From Schistosoma mansoni (taxonomy: Eukaryota > Platyhelminthes > Trematoda > Strigeidida > Schistosomatidae): a stretch of 64,000 nt of DNA. Below the pieces are notes generated by a model. That model was not told where the DNA came from, searched no databases, and saw only the letters and a list, made by a program, of their open reading frames with translations. Within the stretch, counting starts at the first letter, position 1. Every line of letters begins with the position of its first letter. The position numbers were made by a program, and so were the translations under genes. The stretch lies in contig NW_017386090.1 of NCBI RefSeq assembly GCF_000237925.1, positions 186,001-250,000 on the forward strand, in the 5' to 3' direction. Below are positions 12,789 through 24,152 of the stretch, piece by piece.

Positions 12789-14349
12789 GCTCACTCCTCC
12801 TCCTAGTGAGGTGGTGGATGTGGTCAGTTGGAATTTTACAACTAACGAGCTTGCCGTTGATTAACATCCTTGCTTGCTATGTTCATCAGCATCTGGTAAT
12901 CTTTCCCCAATATAAGGGGCTGAGTGGTACAATGTGACAGTAAAAAATATACAATGAAAATTTCAATCCGTCGTATGTCTCGTCAGTTTTTCATCTATTC
13001 CATCCGTTCTGCAAAGTAAAGAAGTGAAACTATAAGTGGATGTCTAGATACACCAGTATGTGCGTAGGCATGCAAAACTTGCGACAAAGGGTTGTGTCAC
13101 AATTTTCAAGCTAATATCGTTCGCTTGTATGGAAAGAAGATCAAGAATGACATGGTTTCCTTCTAAATTTTCGGCTTTTAGACAGTAAGTGCTGACGTTA
13201 TCGTTAGTTTCGGTCATAACGATGATATAGTATTCAGGTATGCTACGAAGGACTTTGAAGGGTCCTATATATGCAATTTAGAGGGGTCGTGATGAATCGT
13301 GACGTACGAAAACATATGTACTATGTCGTAAGGCAGGTTGAACGGAAATTTCAGTTGATTTCGGTAAAATGAAAACAGGTTTAACTGAACCCATAGTGTT
13401 TATAAGCTTGCATGCGTAGGGGTTTAGACCCATATTCACTGAAAGAGATGAAGAATTCATATATCCTTCTAGTAGTCAGAGTGACTTTCTGTAAACAAGT
13501 TGTGCTGCAGTCCATCCAACGTCAGCTTTTCCTGCATTGTGAATACCGAGTAAAACAAGTGGAAGAGAGTTGGTCTATTGTGAAGCATTTGCAGCTGAGA
13601 GTGAAGCTCCCAACTGTCAGTGAAATCGTTCTGCCAACCTGTTAGTTTATGGGTGGTCCAGATTCAAACTGGCGTTCTCGGTCTGTAGCGATAGTTGAAG
13701 GGCAACTGGAATTTGTTACCCATCATTTGGCGAAGGTGCAGGCCACTGTTTAAGCAGTAATGTCTTCCATAGGTACTGCCTCGTGCCAACGTGTGAAACT
13801 GTACATACACGTTGAGAAGTAAGAGTGTTCATCTGAATTTGGTGTAGGTCAAAACGGGCGTCGGGAGTTGTGAAAGAGCATAAGGGACATTTGTTGTGTC
13901 TAATCACTTTAGATTTCCGGTAGTTCACACTGGAGCGTGGCCATTTCTTCGCGTCTTTATACCAGGCCAACAAAATCGTTCTGCTATGGACTTGATGGTT
14001 ACTCAAACAGTTGGATGAGAAGGTTTGTGCAACGTGTTGGAGACGTTGCATCGATAATGTTTCGACACGATTAGGCGATTCTCACCTAAAGGTGTGTCAT
14101 ACAGTAAAGTTTCCGTACCTGTTGCCATCTGTTTGATCCATAGATTCATGGTTATCGAAGATAACCCGTCTTGAATACCGCTGTTTTCTTTTTGAATGTC
14201 GATGCCTTGGAAACTGTTGAAGGAGGTAGTGCGAGATGAAGCGTCTGCAATAACATTGTTTGTCCCAGAAACGTTTTGTATATCTGAAGGGAACTGTGAG
14301 ATGCAGCCCAGTTGTCGAGAATCTGAAGTGAAGTGCTTGTCTGGAGATG
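12789..14349 (-). mobile_element. Old Ty3/gypsy element, 3' internal part
   Basis: Minus-strand remnant of an LTR retrotransposon. Recognisable parts are the end of an RNase H-like region (SQFPSDI...VADASSR near 14.2-14.35 kb), integrase-like sequence around 13.7-14.05 kb, and an integrase-tail region near 13.28-13.46 kb that resembles the matching part of the younger element. It is a fossil with many breaks and is older than the element inserted into it. The insertion point is 14349/14350. Confidence 0.75.
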
Positions 14350-14353
14350 AACT

Positions 14354-14679
14354 TGTAGCTGTAAATAATTCCCCAAAACCAATAGCTCATTAAGTGTTCG
14401 ACATTGGATGCTGACCACGTTGTTTAAGTGGACTTGTTCGGCTGAAGGCTTTCGGTCATGCATCCGCACCAGATCACGTTGCAACACGGCGTGGGGCACA
14501 GCTCTTACGTTGCAATAGCCAGTTAATAACGAAGTCTCTCGATATATTGGTAACGAATCAAATATATTTTTCCTGTCTCTTCTCGTCTGACTTCTGGTTT
14601 CTATTTGACTGGAAACGAACGATTATAGAAGATACTACTGGTTGCTAGTTGCAAAACTAGAATATCCGTGGTATCCTCA
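14354..14679 (+). repeat. 5' LTR of the young gypsy element
   Basis: 326 bp, starts TGTAGCTG and ends ATCCTCA. Nearly identical to 17923-18248. Confidence 0.95.
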
Positions 14680-14680
14680 T

Positions 14681-14702
14681 TGGTGAGCCTAATGTGATCT
14701 GG
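14681..14702 (+). promoter_or_regulatory. Primer-binding-site region of the young gypsy element
   Basis: Directly after the 5' LTR lies TGGTGAGCCTAATGTGATC. A similar TGGTGAGCC start follows the LTR at 52051-52432, and a related TTGGTTAGCC follows the LTR at 53353-53785, so a shared tRNA primer is likely. I cannot assign the tRNA from memory. Confidence 0.6.
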
Positions 14703-14860
14703 TACACCAAGCCAATATACTGTGAGTCTGTTCCATTTTGGAATATTATTATTCATTGTTATTCTTTATTTGAATTTTATATATTGTGATATACTGTTTT
14801 TTCGCGAATTTTTTTTCCCGGATATATTTTAATTAGACATTTTTCGTTATCTATATTACT

Positions 14861-15526
14861 ATGACGGAACACTCTCCTAAGGTTCTTAAGTTTAAGTCTA
14901 TTCCCCCTATTTCGATTCAGTTAACGCCATTTTGGCCCGACAATATCGAGTCCTGGTTCTGCTACGCTGAAGATGATTTTTGCATGCACGGAATCACGGA
15001 CTCGCGCACACGATTCCTCGCGGTAGTTAAGGCGTTACCGCGCGAGTTCAACAGGTACGTAACACCTAGTATGTTTACTAGTGATGTTCCCGAACCTTAC
15101 GAAACTCTCAAATGTTCGATTCTCAAACATGGAGACCTAACCGACCGACAACGGTTAGACCAACTCTTCCATAACATCGACTTGCAACATGGTTCTGCGA
15201 CAGACATGCTGCTAAGAATGAGAGAGGTTATCGGCCAACGAACTTTCGATGATGGCCTATTCAGACAACTCTTCTTGTCTAAACTTCCTCATCAGGTGCA
15301 GGCAGTGCTCGTCTCATTTCAAAACAACGCCGACCGAATCTTAGAAATCACTAAATCTTCTAAGGCCGAGGTTTTTTCCGTCAAGGAAAAACCTCAATCG
15401 ACCCCGTCTGACATAACCGAACTATGTCACACGCTTACACGATATCTTGGAGTTCGTAATGACCGTAGTCGGTCAAAAACCCCGCGTAGAAGTGTCTCAC
15501 GTAGGCGATCTGCCTCTCGACCATGA
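14861..15526 (+). pseudogene. gag-like part of the young gypsy element
   Basis: A 221-codon frame starting MTEHSPKVLKF. It has the FWPDNIESWF and LHKLPHQ-like blocks (here LSKLPHQVQAVL) typical of gypsy capsid regions and a basic Arg/Ser-rich end. In a whole element this part encodes the structural protein of the particle. Treated as part of a fossil element. Confidence 0.85.
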
Positions 15527-15717
15527 GAGAGAGACAACCCCGACTGGTGCTGGTATCACAACCAGTACGGTAAATCTTCTAGAAATTGCAGGAAGCCCTG
15601 CAATTACCCGAAGTCTAAAGCGACTGACACGAATAAGATTTCGGGAAACTTCCCAGCCGGCACGCGTTAACGGCAACCGTAGCCGGCGAACACAGCCGCC
15701 TCTTATATGCCACGGAT

Positions 15718-17409
15718 GTGACTACGAAAGTTCGCTACCTCGTCGACACTGGAGCAGAAGTTGGCGTTCTTCCAGCAAATCCCGACGACAGACTTCGCGA
15801 GTCTGTTTTAAGTTTACAGGCGGCAAACGGAAAGCCGATCGCTACTTACGGTAAAAGGTACGTCTACCTTAACGTGGATTTACGCAAACCTATACACTGG
15901 ATTTTCGTTGTTGCAGATGTCTCTATGCCAATCATTGGTATAGATCTGTTACAATACCACAATCTACTCATCGACACACGCTCACGAAGGTTAGTAGACA
16001 GAAACACTAAGTTATCTGTTTGCGTAACTCCTTGTTCTGGTTGCAGGTTATCCCCAGTCACGAATAAGCATACCATAGACCCCTTGTACCAATCAGTACT
16101 CGAAAAATACCCCGGGATATACCAATCGCAATCGAAATTGCCTTGTGTAACCAGCAATGTTACACATCACATCTCGACTACAGGACCACCTGTATTCTCG
16201 AAAGCCCGTCGACTCGCCCCCGAAAAACTTAGGTTAGCCAAAAACGAATTCGAGCATATGATAGACTTAGATATAATTCGACCATCGAATAGTCCATGGT
16301 CATCCCCATTGCACATGGTCCCTAAAAAGGACAGCAATGATTGGCGGCCAACTGGTGATTATCGGCGTCTGAATGCAAAAACCATTCCCGATCGTTACCC
16401 GCTACCTCATATTCACGATTTGACAGCTACCTTGAAAGGTACAACTGTCTTTTCGAAAATCGGCTTGGTTAGGGCTTATAACCAAATACCGATGGCACCT
16501 GACGACATTCCTAAAACCGCCATCATCACTCCTTTCGGTCTTTACGAATTCTTGCGAATGCCTTTTGGTTTAAGAAACGCGGCTCAAACCTTCCAAAGGT
16601 TTGTAGACGACGTCTTCCGAGGTCTCAACTTAGTACATGCGTATGTTGATGACTGTCTAATAGCAAGTCCGGACAGAGAATCGCATCTCAAGCATCTGGA
16701 CATTGTTTTCGATCGACTCCAAAGTCATGGGATTACTGTCAACATTCAGAAATGCCAAATCGGAACAAACTCCCTAGACTTCTTAGGACATACTATTGAT
16801 GCCCAAGGCATCCGACCCCTTAGGAGCAAAGTGGCGGTCATTCTGGATTACCCAGAACCGACCACGATCAAGCAGTTACGAACTTTTAACGGACTCGTAA
16901 GTTTCTATAGACGGTTCATACCCAAATGCGCAGCTTCTTCATTGAACATGGAACTAAACTCTTACACGAGTAGGCTTTCAAACGCTATGCGTTCAGTTAA
17001 ACCTGCTCACACTCGACCTCAATCAACTGATATTTTCGTTCAACCCGAATTACGACATAGTACACACGTCTTCGTTCGTCGAGACTCACATCGACGACCC
17101 CTCGAATCAGCATACGAAGGACCCTTCAAAGTTCTTCAACGCGAACCCAAGTACTATGTAGTCGATAAGAACGGTACGAACGATAGCATCAGTATCGATC
17201 GACTCAAAGCAGCATACTTAGAAGGAAACCCTAGCTACGTCGAATTTCCTTCGGTACAATCGTACGACACGGCTCCTACACTCGTAGTACCCTACACGAC
17301 AGCCGACACACAACTTGATACTTCGTCAACGTCGATAGATAAACCTAAAACAACGCGTTCTGGAAGACGAGTAAGATTTCCAGAACATCTTAACGAATAT
17401 TGCACGTAG
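15718..17409 (+). pseudogene. pol-like part of the young gypsy element
   Basis: One long frame with an aspartic-protease-like region ([12 protein letters not shown]), a reverse-transcriptase-like region ([21 protein letters not shown], and a YVDDC active-site block), and a C-terminal region resembling the integrase tail (YEGPFKVL...IDRLKAAYL). It does not contain all the domains of a full pol. gag and pol lie in different frames, as is usual in this family. Treated as part of a fossil element. Confidence 0.85.
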
Positions 17410-17906
17410 GACATAAGCTTTATCTTGAATTACCCTTTCATTGTTCATTATAAATTTTTTTAATATGCTCATTTTGTTTATTTATATAAGAAAACAAAAA
17501 AAAACATTTTTTTGAGCGTATATATATCTTTTTATATATATAAAAAACCCAAAAAACTTTTTTTTCCGATCGCTTTTACGCTTTTTGTAAGTGTATTAGT
17601 TTATTTTTTTCCGCTCATCTTGTGTCCTTACGCAAGTACGAGTGTATTTTCGACATGCACTCACACGTTTTATTTTTCCTCTTTTCCAGGACGGCTGGAA
17701 AAGAACGACGAAGTTTCTCAAGGAACCGAAATTTTCATTGTACTATATTTCTTTATTGCTATGTTGTACATTTTGGTCCCATAGTTTAAGGAAAGACTAC
17801 CAGACGCTGCTAAACGAAGCAAGCTATCAGAAGAGTGTTTACCAACGACAAACTCGTTGGGTTTAAACTTCTGGCTGGTCACGTCTTAGGGGCATCACTA
17901 CCTCAC

Positions 17907-17922
17907 TAGGGGGGGAGTGATC
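17907..17922 (+). promoter_or_regulatory. Polypurine tract of the young gypsy element
   Basis: A purine-rich AGGGGGGGAGTGA just before the 3' LTR, the expected plus-strand priming site. Confidence 0.85.
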
Positions 17923-18248
17923 TATAGCTGTAAATAATTCCCCAAAATCAATAGCTCATTAAGTGTTCGACATTGGATGCTGACCACGTTGTTTAAGTGG
18001 ACTTGTTCGGCTGAAGGCTTTCGGTCATGCATCCGCACCAGATCACGTTGCAACACGGCGTGGGGCACAGCTCTTACGTTGCAATAGCCAGTTAATAACG
18101 AAGTCTCTCGATATATTGGTAACGAATCAAATATATTTTTCCTGTCTCTTCTCGTCTGACTTCTGGTTTCTATTTGACTGGAAACGAACGATTACAGAAG
18201 ATACTACTGGTTGCTAGTTGCAAAACTAGAATATCCGTGGTATCCTCA
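17923..18248 (+). repeat. 3' LTR of the young gypsy element
   Basis: 326 bp, about 99 percent identical to the 5' LTR. Confidence 0.95.
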
Positions 18249-18252
18249 AACT

Positions 18253-18610
18253 TAAACAGAAGGTAAGAGGTTTATGGTCGGTAAACAGAGTGAAGTTTTG
18301 GCCTTCCACAGAGTACTGAAAGTGCTGTTCAACACAACATATGACCAAGAGTTTCCTGCCGAAAGTGCTATACCTCGACCTAGTGTCAAGCAATTATTTC
18401 GAGAGGAATGGCGAAGGTTGCCAGGTGTTGTATGACTCCCCCGATGGTCAAGTTGGATGCATCTACGGCGATACTATTGACTGCTTTGACGTTCTGTTGT
18501 GCGGCAACGTTGCTTTTGCGATACCTTCGCTAGCTGTGGAACACTGCATTTTCGCGTTGACGTTCTAGTTGATGAGTTTTAGGTCTCAGCAAAGTTGGTC
18601 TGTCAAAGGA
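18253..18610 (-). mobile_element. Old Ty3/gypsy element, part on the other side of the insertion
   Basis: Minus-strand translation shows RNase H-like blocks (TDHKPLTFCL, and an AVDASNLTIGGVIQ block). It is the upstream continuation of the remnant at 12789-14349. The upstream parts of that element are not recognised to the right of this point. Confidence 0.75.
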
Positions 18611-19784
18611 AAATAAACAATAAAAAATTAAGATTTTTTCAACCAACCCCTCAAGAATCACCAGGAAGTGTATTAGAATAGAAATAAGAGTAGAACAAAA
18701 AAATATCCAGCAATTATATTGTGAGGAAAAAATCCAGAACCAGTCATGTTAATGTAACCCGCATTGTACTGAAATGAGTGCAAACTGTCCAGAATGCCAA
18801 TTTGTAATTGCATCTTAAGTGTTTGTGGATCGACATAATAATAGAATACGATCGACAGATGAATAGGTCGACAAGTTAATAAAGAAATATTTAGAAGATT
18901 CACATCCAAGGCATTCGAATTAATTAAGAAACCAGGTACCGGTTAATCAACAGCATTAAAATTATGCATTAGACAGGTACGCGTTCGTCAGATGTTTTAT
19001 TCCAAAATGAATATGCAATTAATTTTGTTTAATGTTTGTATTTAATACCATATAGACCATCTGTAACGAAAAGAAAACGCTGAAAATCCCTCCGCAGCGT
19101 TTCACTAGACAGTATTGTCATCTATTTGTTTGTTCTACTTTTTTTGTATTTTAACCTTCATTTAGGTATCTTTTTGACCACATATTATGTTCTTTACTAT
19201 TCCTTGTCAGGGTTTTTGTTATTTGATTTTTGTCAAATACTTACCTCTTATTAATTAATTTACTGTTGGGCGTAGCCTGATCTTTGACAATAAGGTTGTG
19301 TTTAACCAAACTGAGTGTCACGGCATGGTTCAGTTTATGACTGTTAACGATTGGCTGTCTACTTGTTAAGGTTACCGGAACCCTTGAAGACAGATATGGG
19401 GTCTAATCTTTTCGGAAATACTTTTGTTTCTTTTCAAGTATCTAACTCTTGTTTATTAACTACCCCCTTTGTTGTTCAACGCTTTATTTTGTGTTAAAGA
19501 AACACCTGACGGTATGGATATGTCAGAACTGTACATAAAATAGAAATAAAACCTTACTCAGATTTTCTGAGGACATCAGTCTTCAGTAATAGGGAAAGCT
19601 GGTTGGTGGACCTGTGTTAATCCTCTCGGTTTTCTTTCCAGTGAAGATCCAGCTTCTTGAAAATGTCCACTGATAGTACTCATACTACTTGTTTGGGTAA
19701 GGCCTTTCACCCATCGGTCACTAAATTAGAAGAACAGACCTTTACTCCGAGCTAACTGGATCGCGGTTTTCGGACCCTCTTGTT
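18611..19784. other. Unassigned AT-rich sequence
   Basis: No gene recognised. The right half may include the 3' untranslated part of the LINE that follows on the minus strand. Confidence 0.4.
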
Positions 19785-20720
19785 ATGGCCTCGGAGATTA
19801 TTATTGATAGATGGAGCAAAATAACAAAACATATCAACACCCAAATCGTAACAAAGTTATGGAATGCCAATATGAGGTCACTTCAAATCCTACAATACGA
19901 TAAGGTAGAAAGGTTTAAATGTGTTAAGCGCTCAATGTGAGGCAGTCTGGGTAGACTCTTCACTAGTTTTGTCCCCACACGCTGAATACCTTCACGTAAG
20001 TTAGTATACTTAATAAGACATGTACTGGCTTCCTGATTACGCTACTCTAGATGTGACCCTAAATTGTCAGGACATAGAATTCGAAACATCTCGTCAAAGC
20101 ATTTGAATACACGGAAAAGTAAGTATAATGCTCGAAAACCTTTGGTGGCTACTGAGTTGCAATGTGTACGTGTTTTGAAATCATGACTTACAATCACCCA
20201 TAAGTCTTTGTGTTCTTGCACGCATGGAGGCGGTGTACCTTTGATAATACACTGACAACTAATAGCTTGTCCGATGGGCATGAGCACGCTTTTTGAAATT
20301 AGTCACTAAGCCCCAGATTTGGAACCATCCATCTAGTTGGTCTAGGTCAGCTTGGGAACAAAAATGATCAGCCTCACTTTTATTATTCTCCAGATGTTGA
20401 TGTCGATGACTTGAGTAATGGCAGTAATTCATCGACGTAGAGGAAAAAGGTAGAGGACCTAGGATGGTGCCTTGGGCGCTCCACTTTTAGCCGGACTCAA
20501 TTACATATCCCATTCACATCCACTCTCTTTCTTCAACCCACAGAGGAAGTTTCTTGTCCGTTGCAGCATATGTTATTCCGAAGCCCGAGAGTTTTTGCAT
20601 AGAATCTAAATGCGAAATCTTATTAAATGCTTTGATAAAGTCTATGAATATCACATTGACAGAAAGTACTCATAGAAATAGTGTTTTCCAACAGGATGTG
20701 AAACACAGAGCATTGTGTGA
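19785..20720 (-). mobile_element. CR1-like LINE, reverse-transcriptase part
   Basis: Minus-strand frames give FIDFIKAFNKISHL (RT block), a decayed YxDD region reading LYVDELLP, then DLWVIVSHDFKTRTHC and VATKGFRAL...LFRVFKCFDE, which are C-terminal CR1/jockey-type LINE blocks. It has several stops and frame shifts. It is the downstream half of the element whose endonuclease part lies at 21805-22770. Confidence 0.8.
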
Positions 20721-20979
20721 GGTATGATATGTATCCAAAAAATAAGCGTAAATGAGCCTAACATCACAAAAGGAGGGAGGGTGGAGTTACCGACCAGGAA
20801 GCACTGATGGTGTGGGCGATGATTTCAATCCACCCGTGTTTGTGGGGCAGAACATTTTGTTTGTATCAGGCTCTTTATGGATGAGAACAAGTCAATAGAT
20901 CTGTGATATTGAGATTGTTCACCTACACTCACCATTAAGACTCATGTTTCTAATTTTTGTGCTGGATTAACTATTCTAC

Positions 20980-21800
20980 TAAGACAACCTTTAACATGCT
21001 AACTCAGACTTTTACATGAACACTGTGTGGCAGGCATCGGATGAGAAAAGAAAAAAACTGACTGTAAAGGATATGGTTGCTATTTTACTTAACACTACTC
21101 TATATGCACTCTCTGTTCTTCCTCATTCCAACCTTGACTTCCCTCCTTCATTGGAACCTACTCCACCTTGATAAATATCACAACTCATTGTTCTTTATTA
21201 CTGCCTTTTCTCTTCTGGAGCCCCTAATCGCAGTTTACTCTTGCAACATGAGCTAGTATCAATTTAATCTAATAATTTATCATACCTCCATCTGTTCCAC
21301 TAATAAATGTTAAGCATTGATTATCGCTCATATCCAAATCCCTTGCTGCTCCTCGGTTTCTCTTTTATTTTTTCTCTTCAGAATCTTGCTCTGCGGGTGA
21401 AGTTATGTAACTTCTGACATCTGGAACAAGCTTGACGAACGCGCTTACCCAAGGTCATAGCTCGAACCAGGCGCTCCACAAGCCTACTTTATAACAACTA
21501 TAAACTTAAAAAGCTGCATTACATAAATACTTAGCACTACCGAAACCCTATTGCACTTTTTGTCGAGATTGGATCTGGTATATAACGTGGACGCTATGCC
21601 CCTTTGGAAACTATTCTTATGAAAACACATTATATCTGAACGAATGAACCGCTATAAACTTTTATAGATTATAATTACTAAACAAGCTTGCTTGGGATGC
21701 ATACTGTGAACCAGTATATGTTGTAAATTGTAGATCATGCCTGTAAAAATGGCGTGTACCTGCTAATGCAGAAATGTATTATTATTATTATTATAATTCC
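20980..21800 (+). mobile_element. Probable retroposon inserted in the CR1-like LINE
   Basis: This segment separates the LINE's endonuclease and RT parts. It ends in an (ATT)n tail at 21777-21794, the mark of a plus-strand retroposon 3' end. I do not recognise its coding family. The left boundary is approximate. Confidence 0.5.
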
Positions 21801-21804
21801 TAGG

Positions 21805-22770
21805 AGTGTTTCCGACGCCTCAGCAGTCTTTGAGTATCCTTGTTGATCCATGGAGCGTAATTTGGTAGCCTACGTGTTGATCATGGGATGTACGGTAATG
21901 TCATGGATTGGAGTGTGACTTTAAACTTATTCCATTCTTCTTCAATCGATCCATCTGCACTGATCCATCAGTCTGTTCAGATAGCTCAGTCTCCGATCAC
22001 CGAAATGTCAGTTCATCAAATATTGGGGGGGGTTGAGCATACAAATACTGTATACTTTGTGTCCGAAGCTCAAAATACGGTAAAACGTGGTCGCCATTTG
22101 CTAATGGGGGAAAGTTCTGAATGTCGGTGACATGGTTACAGTGGTGTGCAAAGACAAAGTTCAGCAGCGACAGTCCATGTTCCAAATCAACTAGTATCGG
22201 TTTTACGATACATTGTACAAGCTCGCACTGAATAATGATTGATATCAAGTTGTTATCAAACCATTCACCCGAAGTTGTAATCTCTATCCAGTTGGTTTGC
22301 GGCGCGCTAAAATCTCCACTGATGAAAAAAATATTCTACTTTACTTCTGGAACAGTTATTACTTCAGATCAAGTCATCAGTAAGACAACATGGACTACAG
22401 TATATCCTTCCTACAGTCACTAACAGGTGTTTGGATTTAATTGTATAACAAGCTGCTTCACATATATCATTATCACGCTCCTCTGATGTCGTCGATTTTT
22501 CACAAAAGCGATCTGTAACATAGTATTATGCCCCCTCCTTTGTGGTCCTTAACTCTATCACTAGTAATACAGAGGTAACTTGCAGTGGTTGGAGAACGGT
22601 CTATGTATACGACGAGATGCGTTTCTAATAAAACAATTATATCTGTGCTTAATTCACCTGGCATCAAACTTAGTTCGGACGTTTGATTTCTAAGACTACG
22701 AGCGTTCGTAAAGCGCACGTTTGAGGTGTTTTGAAAATCATTCATTCTACCCACACAGGTCTAGGAAACA
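21805..22770 (-). mobile_element. CR1-like LINE, endonuclease part
   Basis: The minus-strand translation begins RFTNARSLRNQTSELS, then IIVLLETHL and DHKGGGIILCYRS (apurinic-type endonuclease blocks), later LLNFVFAHHCNHVTDIQNFPPL, and near 21.81-21.87 kb the LPNYAP-like linker that precedes the RT in these LINEs. Decayed. Confidence 0.8.
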
Positions 22771-22812
22771 TTAGTTCCTCTGAATCTTAAAGTTTACCTC
22801 GCCATTTTACTT

Positions 22813-23752
22813 CTAGGTTTTTAACTCACCAATAAAATTTCGTCGCCTGATTCGATCCTCAGGTGATCGATCTGGTAGGATACGAATATTCAAATTGCTA
22901 CTTTTGTATGAATTATTCAGTATGGCGTCCTTTTCTTCGTAATTTCCGACTACCAACTTCAAAATCCTTCTTGGCCAGGTCTCGCCTCCGTCCCACTTAC
23001 TTAGTTTTATTACGTTAGTGACATGTATCCATGAAATCTCCTCTGGCAGTATACTTATGATGGCAGATTCAACTAAATCCGAATTGTGTGCATGACTTTT
23101 TAGTGTCATGTTCCTTCAAATTCTCCAGATTTCAAATAATTGAACTAGGGATGGATTTGGCTGCTTTGAAAGTTGTGTTCGTGGCTTTTGAAAACGTTTC
23201 TGTTTCCTGCATGTCAACAACTAAGAGCTTTCCTTTGGTTGTTTTTGGATCAGAGCCATTTGATTCGAACAAATTACTCATGATGCATTCGATAAGGTCA
23301 AACTCTTTCAAACTTCACTACGGTTAAATATTGTCTTACTTTAGGACCTTAGCGCAGTAATCTGTGACGTGGAATATGAGCCTGCTAAAGACTCGTCAAA
23401 TAAACAGGCGCTGTTTGTGGTTATCTTTCTTGCTCTTCTTTGTTTCGACACTACCATCGATTTCCTATCAGTCAGAGCATCTACATAGAGACTGCTTAAG
23501 ATAGTAACTGTTTTATCCGGGTCTCCGGGCACTAATGCACACTGATGACCACCAATATCCAGTGATATTCCGTTCTTTAATTATTTCAAAAAGAAATTTC
23601 CTTATTGCATGTTGCGCGGTGGAATGTTGGGCTCGTCCCGTAACATTACTTACTACACTAGTACATTCGTCGTTGTTAGTACCCATTTTACCAGTCCAGA
23701 TCTCATCAACATTTTTGCTGGCTGACGCCAAAAAGCTAAGTACGGAATACAC
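22813..23752 (-). mobile_element. Probable first-ORF region of the same LINE
   Basis: Three short minus-strand frames lie upstream of the endonuclease part. The 98-codon frame at 22813-23109 (WPRRILKLVVGNYEEKDAIL, then PDRSPEDRIRRR) has the look of a LINE ORF1 nucleic-acid-binding region. The frames at 23341-23752 are less clear. Assignment rests on position and composition. Confidence 0.5.
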
Positions 23753-24152
23753 AAGACAACCATTGATGTGATAATCAACTAAGAAGGGTTACGCAAAACG
23801 TATTTTTAAAAAATTCCAAAAATTCATGAGAATAAATCATGCCAAAGCCAAGCAGGTATGATTTGATGCAACAACTAAACCAAAGCAAAGTTAATTCAAC
23901 TGGTACGAAATCCGTGTCCTTTTTAAATCTGTCGTGCAAAACTCAATTCAAGCTTGTAACATTTGCAATAGAGAAGTACATGGAATAAGTAAGCTTTGCT
24001 TCTCGGTAGTCAAGATATTTCTTCGGCTACCGAAATTTTATTTTACAGAGAGTCTGGCTTTTCTTTATCACAAAGTCTAACTTTTGTTTTACTTTTTAAA
24101 TACTAATAATTTCTATTATTATATTTCATGGCACGTAATTGAATTAAGAGTC

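Larger units (their letters stand above)
14350..18252 (+). mobile_element. Young Ty3/gypsy LTR retrotransposon inserted in an older one
   Basis: A 3.9-kb plus-strand element flanked by a 4-bp target duplication AACT (14350-14353 and 18249-18252). The two 326-bp LTRs differ at only about three sites, roughly 1 percent, so the insertion is recent. Parts in order: 5' LTR, primer-binding region, gag-like frame, pol-like frame, purine tract, 3' LTR. It is shorter than autonomous gypsy elements of flukes and looks broken, with few breaks, so it is probably mobilised in trans or dead. It splits the RNase H-like region of the older minus-strand element. Confidence 0.93.

Noticed and set aside
14196-14393. 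Plus-strand open frame near the LTR boundary
   Set aside because: Antisense shadow of the old gypsy element that crosses into the LTR.
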